Shown here one piece after another: positions 46,766 to 57,346 of a DNA stretch of 64,000 bases (position 1 is the first letter of the stretch; every line of letters begins with the position of its first letter). Below the pieces are notes generated by a model. It made no database searches, was not told the origin of the DNA, and saw only the letters and a list, made by a program, of their open reading frames with translations. Both the position numbers and the translations under genes were made by a program. Source of the DNA: Theropithecus gelada (taxonomy: Eukaryota > Chordata > Mammalia > Primates > Cercopithecidae); NCBI RefSeq assembly GCF_003255815.1, contig NC_037683.1, positions 74,314,179 to 74,378,178 of the forward strand. The letters run 5' to 3'.

Positions 46766-48840
46766 TATAAGGCTCAAAAATCAATTGACTTTGGATAGGC
46801 CAACTCTGTAAGAGGAGTGAGAGAGTTAAGAAGTTGAGTGAAGAAGGTGACAGATTATGAAGACGAAATAGCTGCAGGGAGAGTCATAGGTGTAAATTGC
46901 TATAGGCTTGGGGGCTTTCTGCAACCCCTTGTTAGCACCTGGAGGAGGAAGGTGCTAATGATACTATAGGGACAAAACTGCAGATTATTATTAAGCAGTA
47001 GGCAATGGAAAACCCAAATTTACACTAATGTGATCTGAATCAATGCCAATGTCAACCCCGATGAAGGTCTTTGGGGGTGGGTGACAGCACTCTGAGAAGT
47101 TGAAAATGATGGCTAATAATAAAGCATGGAGTCAAACTAATATATGCATTTCTCATTCTGTTCTTTATAAAAAGACTGCTATATTATCAAGTGCCTCTTT
47201 CCAGCTAAGGAATAGTGTGAATTATTTCCAAACAGTCTGTAAACTAATGGACCATCTTCTTTTTCAGCAAGGAAAAGAAAGAGCATTGGTAGAGGTCTTT
47301 TGCATGCTCTACCTAGGCTGACATTCAGACTTAAGGGAGGGTTAGCTGACACAGAGCAAGAGGCTGGATTATTCAATAAAAGAGAAACAGAGGCATAGAG
47401 CCAGTAAACTGAGGCTGGAATCCCAGATACCTAAATAACAGTTCAATAGGACTGGTCTTCTAGACAGAGAATCCATGAATTCAGAGTAAAAGAGCCAGAC
47501 AAACTGATTGCCTGACTCCACTGGGGGTAGGCAGAGCAGTTATTTTTTTCCACTTTTTCAAGTTCTGTAGTCTCACTTAGCAAAGCTCTGTGATCTCCAA
47601 CCTAACCAATTCCGTTCCCAATCAGATACTGCATGTGAATGTGGTTGAAAAACAGATGTACTTTATTTCTCTAAGTGGATTATTCCTATTTGTCCCAGGT
47701 GGAGCCCTTTGAAACAGCATGGACAACATTCCTCATATCCTTCTTCTCCTGTCCATCTGGAATGTTCTTGCCTCTCAATCCAAATTCCCCTTCCTACTTC
47801 ATATTTTGAATCTCAATGTTGTTTTGAAACTACCCATCTCAACAAAAGTTTTGTAATTGTAATTGTTTATATTCCTGCAGCTGAGGGACATCTCCTACCC
47901 TTCGTTTTAATCCCCTGTAATCCAAAGGACAGTTTCAGACACTTGTAGACACTCTCAGATCTGATTGGTCGATTGAAGAGTATCCTATACAGATAGCCTC
48001 AGGACCCAGTTTACCAGGATTCAGAAGTGGCAAACTTATTTTTCCCATCCTTCATCCAGACCCAAATGCTGATACAGCAGCTCCAAGAGCAGAAGTAGCT
48101 TTCCCCCAGCATCAACCTGCTCTGCTACCACACCAGCCATCACCTAGTGTGGCCTCAGCTCCCAGCGTCTGACTCCAGTCAGGATGTACCAGAGAAAGTT
48201 CTCAAAAATTCCTCCTGGCAAGAGCCATGGGAGACAAAGCAAGACTCCAGTGTGTGTAGGAGAGGGTGGCTCTCATGAAGGAAGAAGAGGAAGAAGATGG
48301 TGACTGAGAATAAGGAGACGAGGACATGTTCGCACTGTGCGTGAGTCCTACAGGGTAGGGTGACAGCCTGCAAGGCTGCCGAGAAAGTGCCTCATGATTC
48401 AAGGCACCTCGGGAAGAGGAGATATCACAGTTTGAACACCAGAAAAATGGAAACATAGAATCAATCACAACTCAGGCCTCAGGAATTTAAGCACAGTCAC
48501 CAGCAAAACCATGAACTAGAACATGTCTCATCCTCAGTCATCTCAACCGAAGTCACTCCCTTGAACACATCAGAGTGTGATAGAGTCCAGGTGTGAACAG
48601 CAAATTCCCCAGAATCATGTAGCAGTCACTGAGTTCATCTGAATAATGTGTGCTTTTCATAGGTTTTAATATATAAACACCATCTGGCACCAGCAATGCC
48701 TCCAAAGTAGTTGTGGGAAAAGAATACAGTCCATGTATTATAACAAATACCTGTCTTTATGTGATGCATGGCAAGTGGAGTGGGATACTTACAAAGGTCA
48801 TTATAACTTAGTAGCCCACACATATATAAAGCCAACTTCA
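46766..48840. other. Unassigned stretch
   Basis: About 2 kb without recognisable repeat or gene. A purine-rich run (about 48,268-48,300, 'gaagaagaggaagaagatgg') is present. Opposing open frames at 48,179-48,468 reflect this low complexity. Confidence 0.4.
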
Positions 48841-48844
48841 ACAT

Positions 48845-49035
48845 GTGAAGTTACTATGTGCCAAGCACTGTTTTAAATCATTTGCCAATAATGGCCTCTT
48901 TTAACTCTCACACCTACTTTTATTAAATATTATCCCCAAATGAGAAATTCAAGTCGCAGGCAACCTATTGTCTTTCCAAAGGTCACCCTTTCATAAGGTC
49001 AGCTAAGGTGGAGTTATGATTTGATCCCAGAGTAT
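48845..49035 (+). repeat. MIR3-like ancient repeat
   Basis: 'Ttactatgtgccaagcactg', 'taatggcctcttttaactctc' and 'atccccaaatgagaaattc' fit old MIR/MIR3. Confidence 0.55.
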
Positions 49036-49116
49036 TTGACTTCAAGGTGCATGATCTTAGCTGCCTTGCCCCACCCCTATGTCATCGTGCCTTTTAAGGA
49101 ACAGGTGACAGAGATG

Positions 49117-49134
49117 ACAGCAGCAGCAGCAGCA
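49117..49134 (+). repeat. Short CAG repeat
   Basis: About five CAG units followed by CAA, inside otherwise non-repetitive DNA. Too short to be a notable expansion. Confidence 0.85.
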
Positions 49135-51125
49135 ATTTCTCATCTGTCTTGTAGCTCCCTCTCAATCCCTTTCATCCAGAGCCTAGCTCCCCAGATCCTC
49201 CCAGCTTGGAACTCCTTAATCAACCTTATGCTCCTACTCTCAGAAAGCAAAATTGGAAGAAATATTTATAGGCTTATTGGTCTATTGTAGATAAATGATC
49301 GATAACAATCTATCTGCCAACTGTCTCTGAAATCATAATTACTGCTAATAGAGATTCTTTTACTGACAATGAAATAGCATGTTCCTTCCTCCTCTTTGGA
49401 GGCCAGCTGGCATAGGTTTCATTTCCCACTCCCACCAAGCCAGGGACTGCCACAGTCTCTCAGTCTCTCAGAAAAGCAAGGGTCATCCTTCCTGGCTGAC
49501 ATCCTGAAAATCTAACATCTGCTCATTGATCTGCTGCCCACGCAAAAGTCAGCAAAAATGTAAACGTTTTCCAGAACTCTCTCAATATCAAATACTTTTC
49601 CATATCCACAAATAATGGGTGGAAGGGGGAGAATCTACAAAGCTTATATCCAAATTTTGTCTTACTTTTCATAAATGGATATTATGAACATGCCATTTTT
49701 CCTAATTTGTGATCATCAGGAGAAAAATCATCTCAGGCTGCTGGAGCTTCAGGAGGATACTGCCTCTATTTCCCCATTGCTTGTTTTCTGGACTTGTACC
49801 CATGACAGCCTCCTTTGCCGCCCCTTGCAGCCCTCCTCCTATTCCTGATGTTCTTTCCTTCCTTCTCTCTCTCCCCTAGACTGGAGGCATCTGGAGCTGA
49901 CTGTGTCCTCCTTAGTTGCTCTCCCTTGCCTTAATGGATACAATGTCACTTCAGGTGCATTTGAATAGACACTCAGTCTATGTTATTTACTTTGTTAAAT
50001 ATGAAATAGACTCTCCTGGATTGGGGGTAAAAATATGCTTTTGAAGAAGGAGTCAGTGGAGGCCCATATTTACAGGACATTTATTGCTGCCACTTTATGG
50101 GGAAAATTAGTCTTTTATGCTTTCAGTAATGATTCCCTAGGCCCTCTTTTCACACCAGCATGCTCATAAATTCCTTGTTTTTACAGCAGGGCAAAAATTT
50201 CTAAAGTGTTCTCTTCCTCACTTACCAGGATCACCTGCAGAGGATGGAGAGCCATCCCAGGAAGAGGATAGTGTGCTGGCCAGGGCCACGATGCCAACAG
50301 GCCTCTGGGTCCCCTCTGGACACTATTTCCAGGGATGAAGGGAATGTTGTGTAACTGAGGAAGCCCTTCTGGAGAGCACACATTCACTAGAAACACAGCT
50401 GGCTCTTTAAACAAGAGAAAGCCCAGGCATTGAGCAGGAAACGCCTGCACGAGCTCTCTAGGGGCTTTGCTGGAGTTGAATGATGCTAGCCAGACACATG
50501 CTGTTGAAAAGGTTCTCCTCATTCAGGGCATCTGGCCTCAGCATATCTCATCTCAAAGTGAGCCAGAAGTAACTGCTTTGAAACCTGGACAAGGTGCTCA
50601 GAGAAACCAGGCTATGCATCCTGTAGCACCTAAGATGTGCTTTCCAGGACCAGGGGACTTTCTATTGCCGTGCCCGGTGGCTGGTCCCCCTTTCCTCCTG
50701 GCTTAGCACTACTGGCTGAGCTGCCTTTACCACCTCACCCAAACTTAGTCATTTTAGACTCCCCAAAACATTACTCAAAGATGCCAGCAAGCGAAAATAA
50801 AACAAGAACTCTTTATGTCTGCTAGTAAGTCAATTCCTATTTACTTAAAAGGGGAAGAGGGCCATGTTGAGTTGGAAAGCTACTACATTCTTACTTATGG
50901 TCAGCCTTGTGCTTTCAGGTTAATATAATGCTACAAACGTGGGAGGTCACGTCACCTAAGAATCAACTCTTCTCAGAGAAGAATATATATTCAAATTACA
51001 TGACAGTCATGCTAAACTGTAGATTTGGATTCAGTGGGTCTGGTGTGAGATAAGAGATTCTACATTTCTGACAAACTCCTCATAGCAGCCCACACTCCTA
51101 GTTCACGTACTATTCGTTGAGTAGC
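49135..51125. other. Unassigned stretch
   Basis: About 2 kb. A 113-codon minus frame (50,181-50,522) and overlapping plus frames (50,467-50,825) have no recognisable domain or exon signals. Confidence 0.4.
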
Positions 51126-51129
51126 AAGG

Positions 51130-51380
51130 TCTCAGGTAGAGAGCTATAGCACTGGATTGGACACATTCGAGCTTGAATTCAGCTACTTATTATCCTCAGC
51201 ATATTGGGTAAATTCTTTAAGTTCTGAGCTTCTATTTCTTCAACATGAAAAGTAAAACAAATAGTAATAATACTCATCCATCCTTCTTCCACTAGTTGAT
51301 AGAGTTTTGGGTAAAAACATATGTGGAGGAGCCCTGAAGGCCCTAAAAATAGCTTATACAAATGTTAGTTATTACTATTG
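51130..51380 (+). repeat. MIR SINE
   Basis: 'Gagctatagcactggattgg', 'gagcttgaattcagctac' and 'aatagtaataatactcatcc' then 'acaaatgttagttattac' cover a near full-length MIR. Confidence 0.8.
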
Positions 51381-51820
51381 ACTCCTTTCAGCAATACTCA
51401 CTGTTTTATGTGCTGAGTTACTCCCAGAGTTTGCTTAGCAATAGAAAGAAATGCTTTTTGCAATATAATCATATTGCAGAGATAGAATAAATGAGGAAGA
51501 AATTCCAAGAGGCTGCTTTTCTTCCATTGCCCCTTCAAAAGCCAGTGATAAAACAGACAGAGACGAATTACCTGCCCAGCTTTTAGAGCATTCTAGGGGA
51601 GGGAGATTCTACTACGTTCCTTGGTGGGCTGTTTAATTTCAAGTAGAAGAAAGAATTTCATGGTCGAATCATTACTGGGTCTATATCATCCCTATAACCA
51701 GTTGATTCAACAAAATCATCTGTTGTGTCTTGGATTTGGTATGAAGTCAACAAAATGGCAAATAGATGGGTTACATTTTTTTTCTAATCTCATTCAATGT
51801 ATGTTGTTCAATTAAGCAGA
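51381..51820. other. Unassigned sequence
   Basis: Nothing recognised. Confidence 0.4.
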
Positions 51821-51821
51821 A

Positions 51822-52045
51822 AAGGCATGGGCTTTAGGGTCAAATACGCCAAGTTTAATTCTGGAGTCCACAGCTTACTAATTATGTTGACTCTAAACAA
51901 ATTGCTTGACCTCTCTGAGTCTTAATTTGCTCATCTGTAAAATGGGACTAAGAATTTCCATCGTATAATATTCTGGGAAGTATTAGAAGAAATAATATGT
52001 AAAGTTCCTGACACCTGAAAGGTGGCCAGTAAATGTTAGATTCCT
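51822..52045 (+). repeat. MIR SINE
   Basis: 'Gcatgggctttagggtcaaa', 'cttgacctctctgagtctta', 'catctgtaaaatgggactaa' and 'ccagtaaatgttag': a clean near full-length MIR. Confidence 0.9.
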
Positions 52046-52139
52046 CCCTCTTTGTTCTGATTCTGTAACAAAAACAAAGAACAATTATAGAAATATTAAG
52101 TCAGCTAAGTTTTTAATACTCTAGCATTTTTAAAAGAAT

Positions 52140-52260
52140 TTCTCATCTAACCCTCATGACAAGCCTTTTACTATTACTATCCCCATGTTAGAGAAGAGAA
52201 AACTGAGTTGCAGAGAAGTATCTTAGTCTGGCCCCACAGCCAGTAAGTACAATTTTGGAA
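52140..52260 (+). repeat. MIR-class ancient repeat
   Basis: 'Tctaaccctcatgacaagcc', 'atccccatgttagagaagag' and 'cacagccagtaagtac' are MIR-type. Confidence 0.6.
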
Positions 52261-53075
52261 CAAGGTCCAAGGGGAACTCTAAGACGCTCCCCCTTATCCA
52301 TGCATACTGATTCCCAATCACCCCCTGAAAATAAACCTTCTATGAAAGCAGCATGCAATTCACTTTTTCCCACTCTCAAAAGACTCTCTCATTTACTGTT
52401 TGTCTTGCAAGATGGTATAAAAGATGGCACGTTTTGCAGTTGATCCTATAGAGTGTTGTTGACCATTAGCGCAATTTTGTGGAAAAGCCACAGGCCAAGG
52501 GCCGTTCAAATACAGCAAACAAAACAACAAACCTGTAAAGCAGGAAAATGACCAGTATGTCAATATATCTCATTTTGCATCCCTCTATAAATAGCAAACT
52601 TTAAATACATTGTGCTGTTTAGCTAGATAGATGGAAACAAGTTCATTGTATTTTATATAGTTAGTGAAAGAACCCATAGCTTTAAAATGGATAGAAACTA
52701 GTCATTGTGTTTTATATAGTTGGGCAGTTTATTTGGTTTTCTATTTTAAAGTCATAGGTTTTATTTTTAAATAAATTGCCAAATTCTTTGGATCTTCCTG
52801 CCTCCTACGAAAACTACTTCACCCTAACTTCTCTTTCTTCAAAAGACAGTTAAGAAGAAGGTAAGTGAAAGTTGGTTTTTAAAGAGTTCATTTTTACCAT
52901 CACATATATGCAGAAACTGATGGAGAAGTAGGTTAATTTGACATCACGGGAGGTCTCAAAACTATGTGATCAGAAGCACAGAGATGAGTTGTTGTGTACC
53001 TGAACTCAGAATTCCAATTCCTGACTGATAGATGGATTGGTTGATTGATTGACTGACTGATTATACTAACATTTT
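52261..53075. other. Unassigned sequence with tetranucleotide patch
   Basis: A GATT/GACT-type tetranucleotide patch is at about 53,035-53,062. Two similar phrases with 'tcattgtattttatatagtt' and 'cattgtgttttatatagttg' (about 52,640 and 52,700) form a 60-bp-spaced local duplication. Confidence 0.45.
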
Positions 53076-53079
53076 TTGG

Positions 53080-53270
53080 GAGTCAATGATGTACAATTTG
53101 CTGCACAAAGGACTTAACTTATTTTACTTTACTTAATCCTTCATAAAATGTTATGAGCTAAATGTTATTATCCCAATTTACAGATGAGGAAACTAAGTGT
53201 CAGAGAGTTTAGGCAACTTGCATCTATCTCTGACTGATTCTGAAGGCTCAGCTTTTAGCCACTCTGTGAT
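53080..53270 (+). repeat. MIR3-like ancient repeat
   Basis: 'Ttacttaatccttcataaa', 'tgttattatcccaatttac' and 'agatgaggaaactaagtgtc' are diagnostic of the MIR/MIR3 class. Confidence 0.75.
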
Positions 53271-53322
53271 AACTGCCCTTAGACTTTTTTATCCTTCTCT
53301 TTTCTTAAGCATACAGGTCTAT

Positions 53323-53360
53323 AACACACACATGTACAAATGTACACACACACACACACT
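53323..53360 (+). repeat. CA-rich microsatellite
   Basis: Two short (CA) runs separated by 'tgtacaaatgta'. Confidence 0.85.
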
Positions 53361-53362
53361 CC

Positions 53363-54008
53363 ACAAAATAATCAGTCACTAATTCAGACTCAAAAGAACA
53401 TAGTAAGATTTACTCTCACACTTGTCCTGTTCCTAGAGGTGGATCATATAACTGCTTTCTACTAACTCCCTCAACTACCGAAGTCTATAAACCCACCAAT
53501 AATGAAGCACAAGTTGAATCCAGGAGTTGCTTGAATAAATTAAACAATTGTTATTTTTATAACTTTAACACATCAAAGCTAAATCCAATACACAGGAGCT
53601 TTCCTAGAACAGTCTCTTCTCTGCATGTTAAGCAAAGGTAAGAGGTAACTCTTATGCAACCCTGGAAAAAGACACAGACATGAAAATGTTAGACTGTCGC
53701 TGAGTATCAAAGACACTTGGCTGAGTTCTCCAAAGACAATTTGCAGCTGAAATTCTGTCCCCAGTGTAAATCAAACCCAAAATACTCCATAAGTCTTACT
53801 ACCCAGCCTCATTTCATTGTACTTTGACACCCTTCCATCAAGTTAAAGTCTAAAAGTTAAATGAATTTTATCCTCTTCTATTCACCATATTTCTGATCCC
53901 TCACCAAGAGAAATGAAATGGAAAGCCCTTATTACAGAGCCAGGCATATAGAAAAATGTGAAATTGAAACTTGGCTGTGATACTTTTTTAGGGTGATACG
54001 GTGGTTTG
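53363..54008. other. Unassigned sequence upstream of the young L1
   Basis: No gene is seen. The last 10-20 bases before the L1 show no convincing match to the sequence after its tail, so a target duplication could not be defined. Confidence 0.4.
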
Positions 54009-54572
54009 AAACAAACAGACTTTAAACCAACAAAGATCAAGAGACACAAAGGCGGCCATTACATAATGGTAAAGGGATCAATTCAACAAGAAGAGCTAAC
54101 TATCCTAAATATATATGCACCCAATACAGAAGCACCCAGATTCACAAAGCAAGTCCTTAGAGACTTACAAAGAGACTTAGACTCCCACACAATAATAATG
54201 GGAGAATTTAACAACCCACTGTCAACATTAGACAGAGCAACAGGACAGAAAGTTAACAAGGATATCCAGGAATTGAACTCAGCTCTGCAAAAAGCGGACC
54301 TAATAGACATCTACAGAACTCTCCACCCCAAATCAACAGAATTTACATTCTTCACAGCACCACATCACACTTATTTTAAAATTGACCACATAGTTGGAAG
54401 TAAAGCACTCCTCAGCAAACGTAAAAGAACAGAAATTATAACAAACTGTCTCTCAGACCACAGTGCAATCAAACTAGAACTCAGGATTAAGAAACTCACT
54501 CAGCACCACTCAACTACATGGAAGCTGAACAACCCACTCCTGAATGACTACTGGGTACACATAACGAAATGA
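54006..54572 (+). pseudogene. L1 ORF2 endonuclease-domain remnant
   Basis: This 188-codon open stretch covers about the last two thirds of the apurinic-like endonuclease domain; the first part, with two of the metal-binding and catalytic residues, is absent through 5' truncation. The motif normally read G-D-F-N appears here as G-E-F-N (GAA at 54,204-54,206), replacing a catalytic Asp. The later S-D-H-S-A motif (H at the active site) is present near 54,459-54,473. The frame is lost near 54,550-54,570, where a small insertion shifts it. A nuclease product is not expected. Confidence 0.9.
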
Positions 54573-54851
54573 AGGCAGAAATAAAGATGTTCTTTGAAAC
54601 CAATGAGAACAAAGATACAACATACCAGAATCTCTGGGACACACTTAAAGTAGTGTGTAGAGGGAAATTTATAGCACTAAATGCCCACAAGAGAAAGCAG
54701 GAAAGATCTAAAATTGACACCCTAACATCACAATTAAAGAACTAGAGAAGCAAGAGCAAACACATTCAAAAGCTAGCAGAAGGCAAGAAATAACTAAGAT
54801 CAGAGGAGAACTGAAGGAGATAGAGACACAAAAAACCCTTCAGAAAAATCA

Positions 54852-57331
54852 ATGAATCCAGGAGCTGGTTTTTTGAAAAGATCAACTGATAGACCGCTAG
54901 CAAGACTAATAAAGAAGAAAAGAGAGAAGAATCAAATAGATGCAATAAAAAATGATAAAGGGGATATCACCACCGACCCCACAGAAATACAAACTACCAT
55001 CAGAGAATACTATAAACGCCTCTACACAAATAAACTAGAAAACCTGGAAGAAATGGATAAATTCCTGGACACATACACTCTCCCAAGACTATACCAGGAA
55101 GAAGTTGAATCCCTGAATAGACCAATAACAGGCTCTGAAATTGAGGCAATAATTAATAGCCTACCAACAAAAAAAAGTCCAGGACCAGATGGATTCACAG
55201 CCAAATTCTACCAGAGGTACAAGGAGGAGCTGGCACTTTTTCCTTCTGAAACTATTCCAATCAATAGAAAAAGAAGGAATCCTCCCTAACTCATTTTATG
55301 AGGCCAACATCATCCTGATACCAAAGCCTGGCAGAGACACAACAAAAAAAGAGAATTTTAGACCAATATCCCTGATGAACATAGATGCAAAAATCTTCAA
55401 CAAAATACTGGCAAACCGAATCCAGCATGACATCAAAAAGCTTATCCACCATGATCAACTGGGCTTCATCCCTGGGATGCAAGGCTGGTTCAATATATGC
55501 AAATCAATAAACACAATCCAGCATATACATAGAACCAAAGACAAAAACCACATGATTGTCTCAATAGATGCAGAAAAGGCCTTTGACAAAATTCAACAGC
55601 CCTTCATGCTAAAAACTCTCAATAAATTTGGTATTGACGGAACGTATCTCAAAATAATAAGAGCTATTTATGACAAACCCACAGCTAATATCATACTGAA
55701 TGGGCAAAAACTGGAAGCATTCCCTTTGAAAACTGGCACAAGACAGGGATGCCCTCTCTCACCACTCCTGTTCAACACAGTGTTGGAAGTTCTGGCCAGG
55801 GCAATCAGGCAGGAGAAAGAAATAAAGGGTATTCAATTAGGAGAAGAGGAAGTCAAATTGTCCGTGTTTGCAGATGACATAATTGTATATTTAGAAAACC
55901 CCATCATCTCAGCCCAAAATCTCCTTCAGCTGATAAGCAACTTCAGCAAAGTCTCAGGATACAAAATCAATGTGCAAAAATCACAAGCATTCTTATACAC
56001 CAAAAACAGACAAACAGAGAGCCAAGTCATGAGTGAAGTCCCATTCACAATTGCTTCAAAGAGAATAAAAGACCTAGGAATCCAACTTACAAGGGATGTA
56101 AAGGACCTCTTCAAGGAGAACTACAAACCACTGCTCAGTGAAATAAAAGAGGACACAAACAAATGAAAGAACATTCCATGCTCTTTCATGGATAGGAAGA
56201 ATCAATATTGTGAAAATGACTATACTGCCCAAGGTAATTTATAGATTCAATGCCATCCCCATTAAGCTACCAATGACTTTCTTCACAGAATTGGAAAAAA
56301 CTACTTTAAAGTTCATATGGAACCAAAAAAGAGCCCGCATTGCCAAGACAATCCTAAGCCAAAAGAACAAAGCTGGAGGCATCACACTACCTGATTCCAA
56401 ACTCTACTACAAGGCTACAGTAACAAAAACATCATGGTACTGGTACCAAAACAGAGATATAGACCAACGGAACAGAACAGAGCCCTCAGAAATAATACTA
56501 CACATCTACAACCATCTGATCTTGACAAACCTGACAAAAACAAGAAATGGGGAAAGAATTCCCTATTTAATAAACGGTGCTGGAAAAACTGGCTAGCTAT
56601 ATGTAGAAAGATGAAACTGGATCCCTTCCTTACACCTTATACAAAATTTAATTCAAAATGGATTAGACACTTAAATGTTAGACCTAAAACCATAAAAACC
56701 CTAGAAGAAAACCTAGGCAATACCATTCAGGACATAGGCATGGGCAAGGACTTCGTGTCTAAAACACCAAAAGCAATGGCAACAAAAGCCAAAATTGACA
56801 AATGGGATCTAATAAAATTAAAGAGCTTCTGCACAGCAAAAGAAACTACCATCAGAGTGAACAGGCAACCTACACAATGGGAGAAAATTTTTGCAATCTA
56901 CTCATCTGACAAAGGGCTAATATCCAGAACCTACAAAGAACTCAATCAAATTTACAAGAAAAATACAACCCCATCAAAAAGTGGGCAAAGGATATGAAAA
57001 GACATTTCTCAAAAGAAGACATTCATACAGCCAACAGACACATGAAAAAATGCTCATCATCACTAGCCATCAGAGAAATGCAAATCAAAACCACAATGAG
57101 ATACCATCTCACACCAGTTAGAATGGCAATCATTAAAAAGTCGGGAAACAACAGGTGCTGGAGAGGATGTGGAGAAATAGGAACACTTTTACACTGTTGA
57201 TGGGACTGTAAACTAGTTCAACCACTGTGGAAGACAGTGTGGTGATTCCTCAAGGATCTAGAACTAGAAATACCATTTGACCCAGCCATCCCGTTACTGG
57301 GTATATTCCCAAAGGATTATAAATCATGCTG
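54852..57331 (+). pseudogene. L1 ORF2 reverse-transcriptase and C-terminal remnant
   Basis: ORF2 continues in pieces in different frames: 54,852-55,289 (linker and RT fingers), 55,189-56,166 (RT core, 325 codons), 56,210-56,596 and 56,434-56,997 (thumb and C-terminal region), 56,994-57,200 (Cys-rich end). The RT core is strikingly intact: S-I-D-A at 55,561-55,572 holds one catalytic Asp and F-A-D-D at 55,867-55,878 holds the other two. Frameshifts lie near 55,240, 56,160-56,210, 56,500 and 56,990. The Cys-rich motif (C-x3-C-x7-H-x4-C region) has a TGG-to-TGA stop at 57,198-57,200. COQ9 cDNA then cuts the 3' part. Not functional as a whole. Confidence 0.92.
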
Positions 57332-57335
57332 CTAT

Positions 57336-57346
57336 AAAGACAGATG
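57336..57346 (+). repeat. Target-site duplication, left copy, of the COQ9 retrocopy
   Basis: AAAGACAGATG, identical to 58,984-58,994. The first-strand nick would fall at the T/A-rich step in 'ctat/aaag', compatible with L1 endonuclease preference. Confidence 0.95.

Larger units (their letters stand above)
54009..57346 (+). mobile_element. Relatively young primate L1 (L1PA-like), 5'-truncated, part before the COQ9 insertion
   Basis: L1 text starts abruptly inside the endonuclease domain of ORF2 ('aacagactttaaaccaacaa') with no 5' UTR or ORF1, then runs collinearly through ORF2 to 57,346, where a foreign cDNA interrupts it. The element resumes at 58,984 and ends near 59,506 in an A-rich tail. 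Total L1 length without the insert is about 3.85 kb. Similarity to primate L1 is much higher than for the copies at 10-27 kb, so this is the youngest L1 in the window. Confidence 0.95.

Noticed and set aside
48260..48310. Purine-rich run as an exonic acidic or basic repeat
   Set aside because: Low complexity only; no surrounding open frame with a recognisable product.
50181..50522. 113-codon minus frame as a gene
   Set aside because: No domain, no splice or promoter context, and opposing frames overlap it.
53940..54008. Target-site duplication for the 54-59.5 kb L1
   Set aside because: No convincing direct repeat between the 5' junction and the sequence after the A-rich tail at about 59,507.
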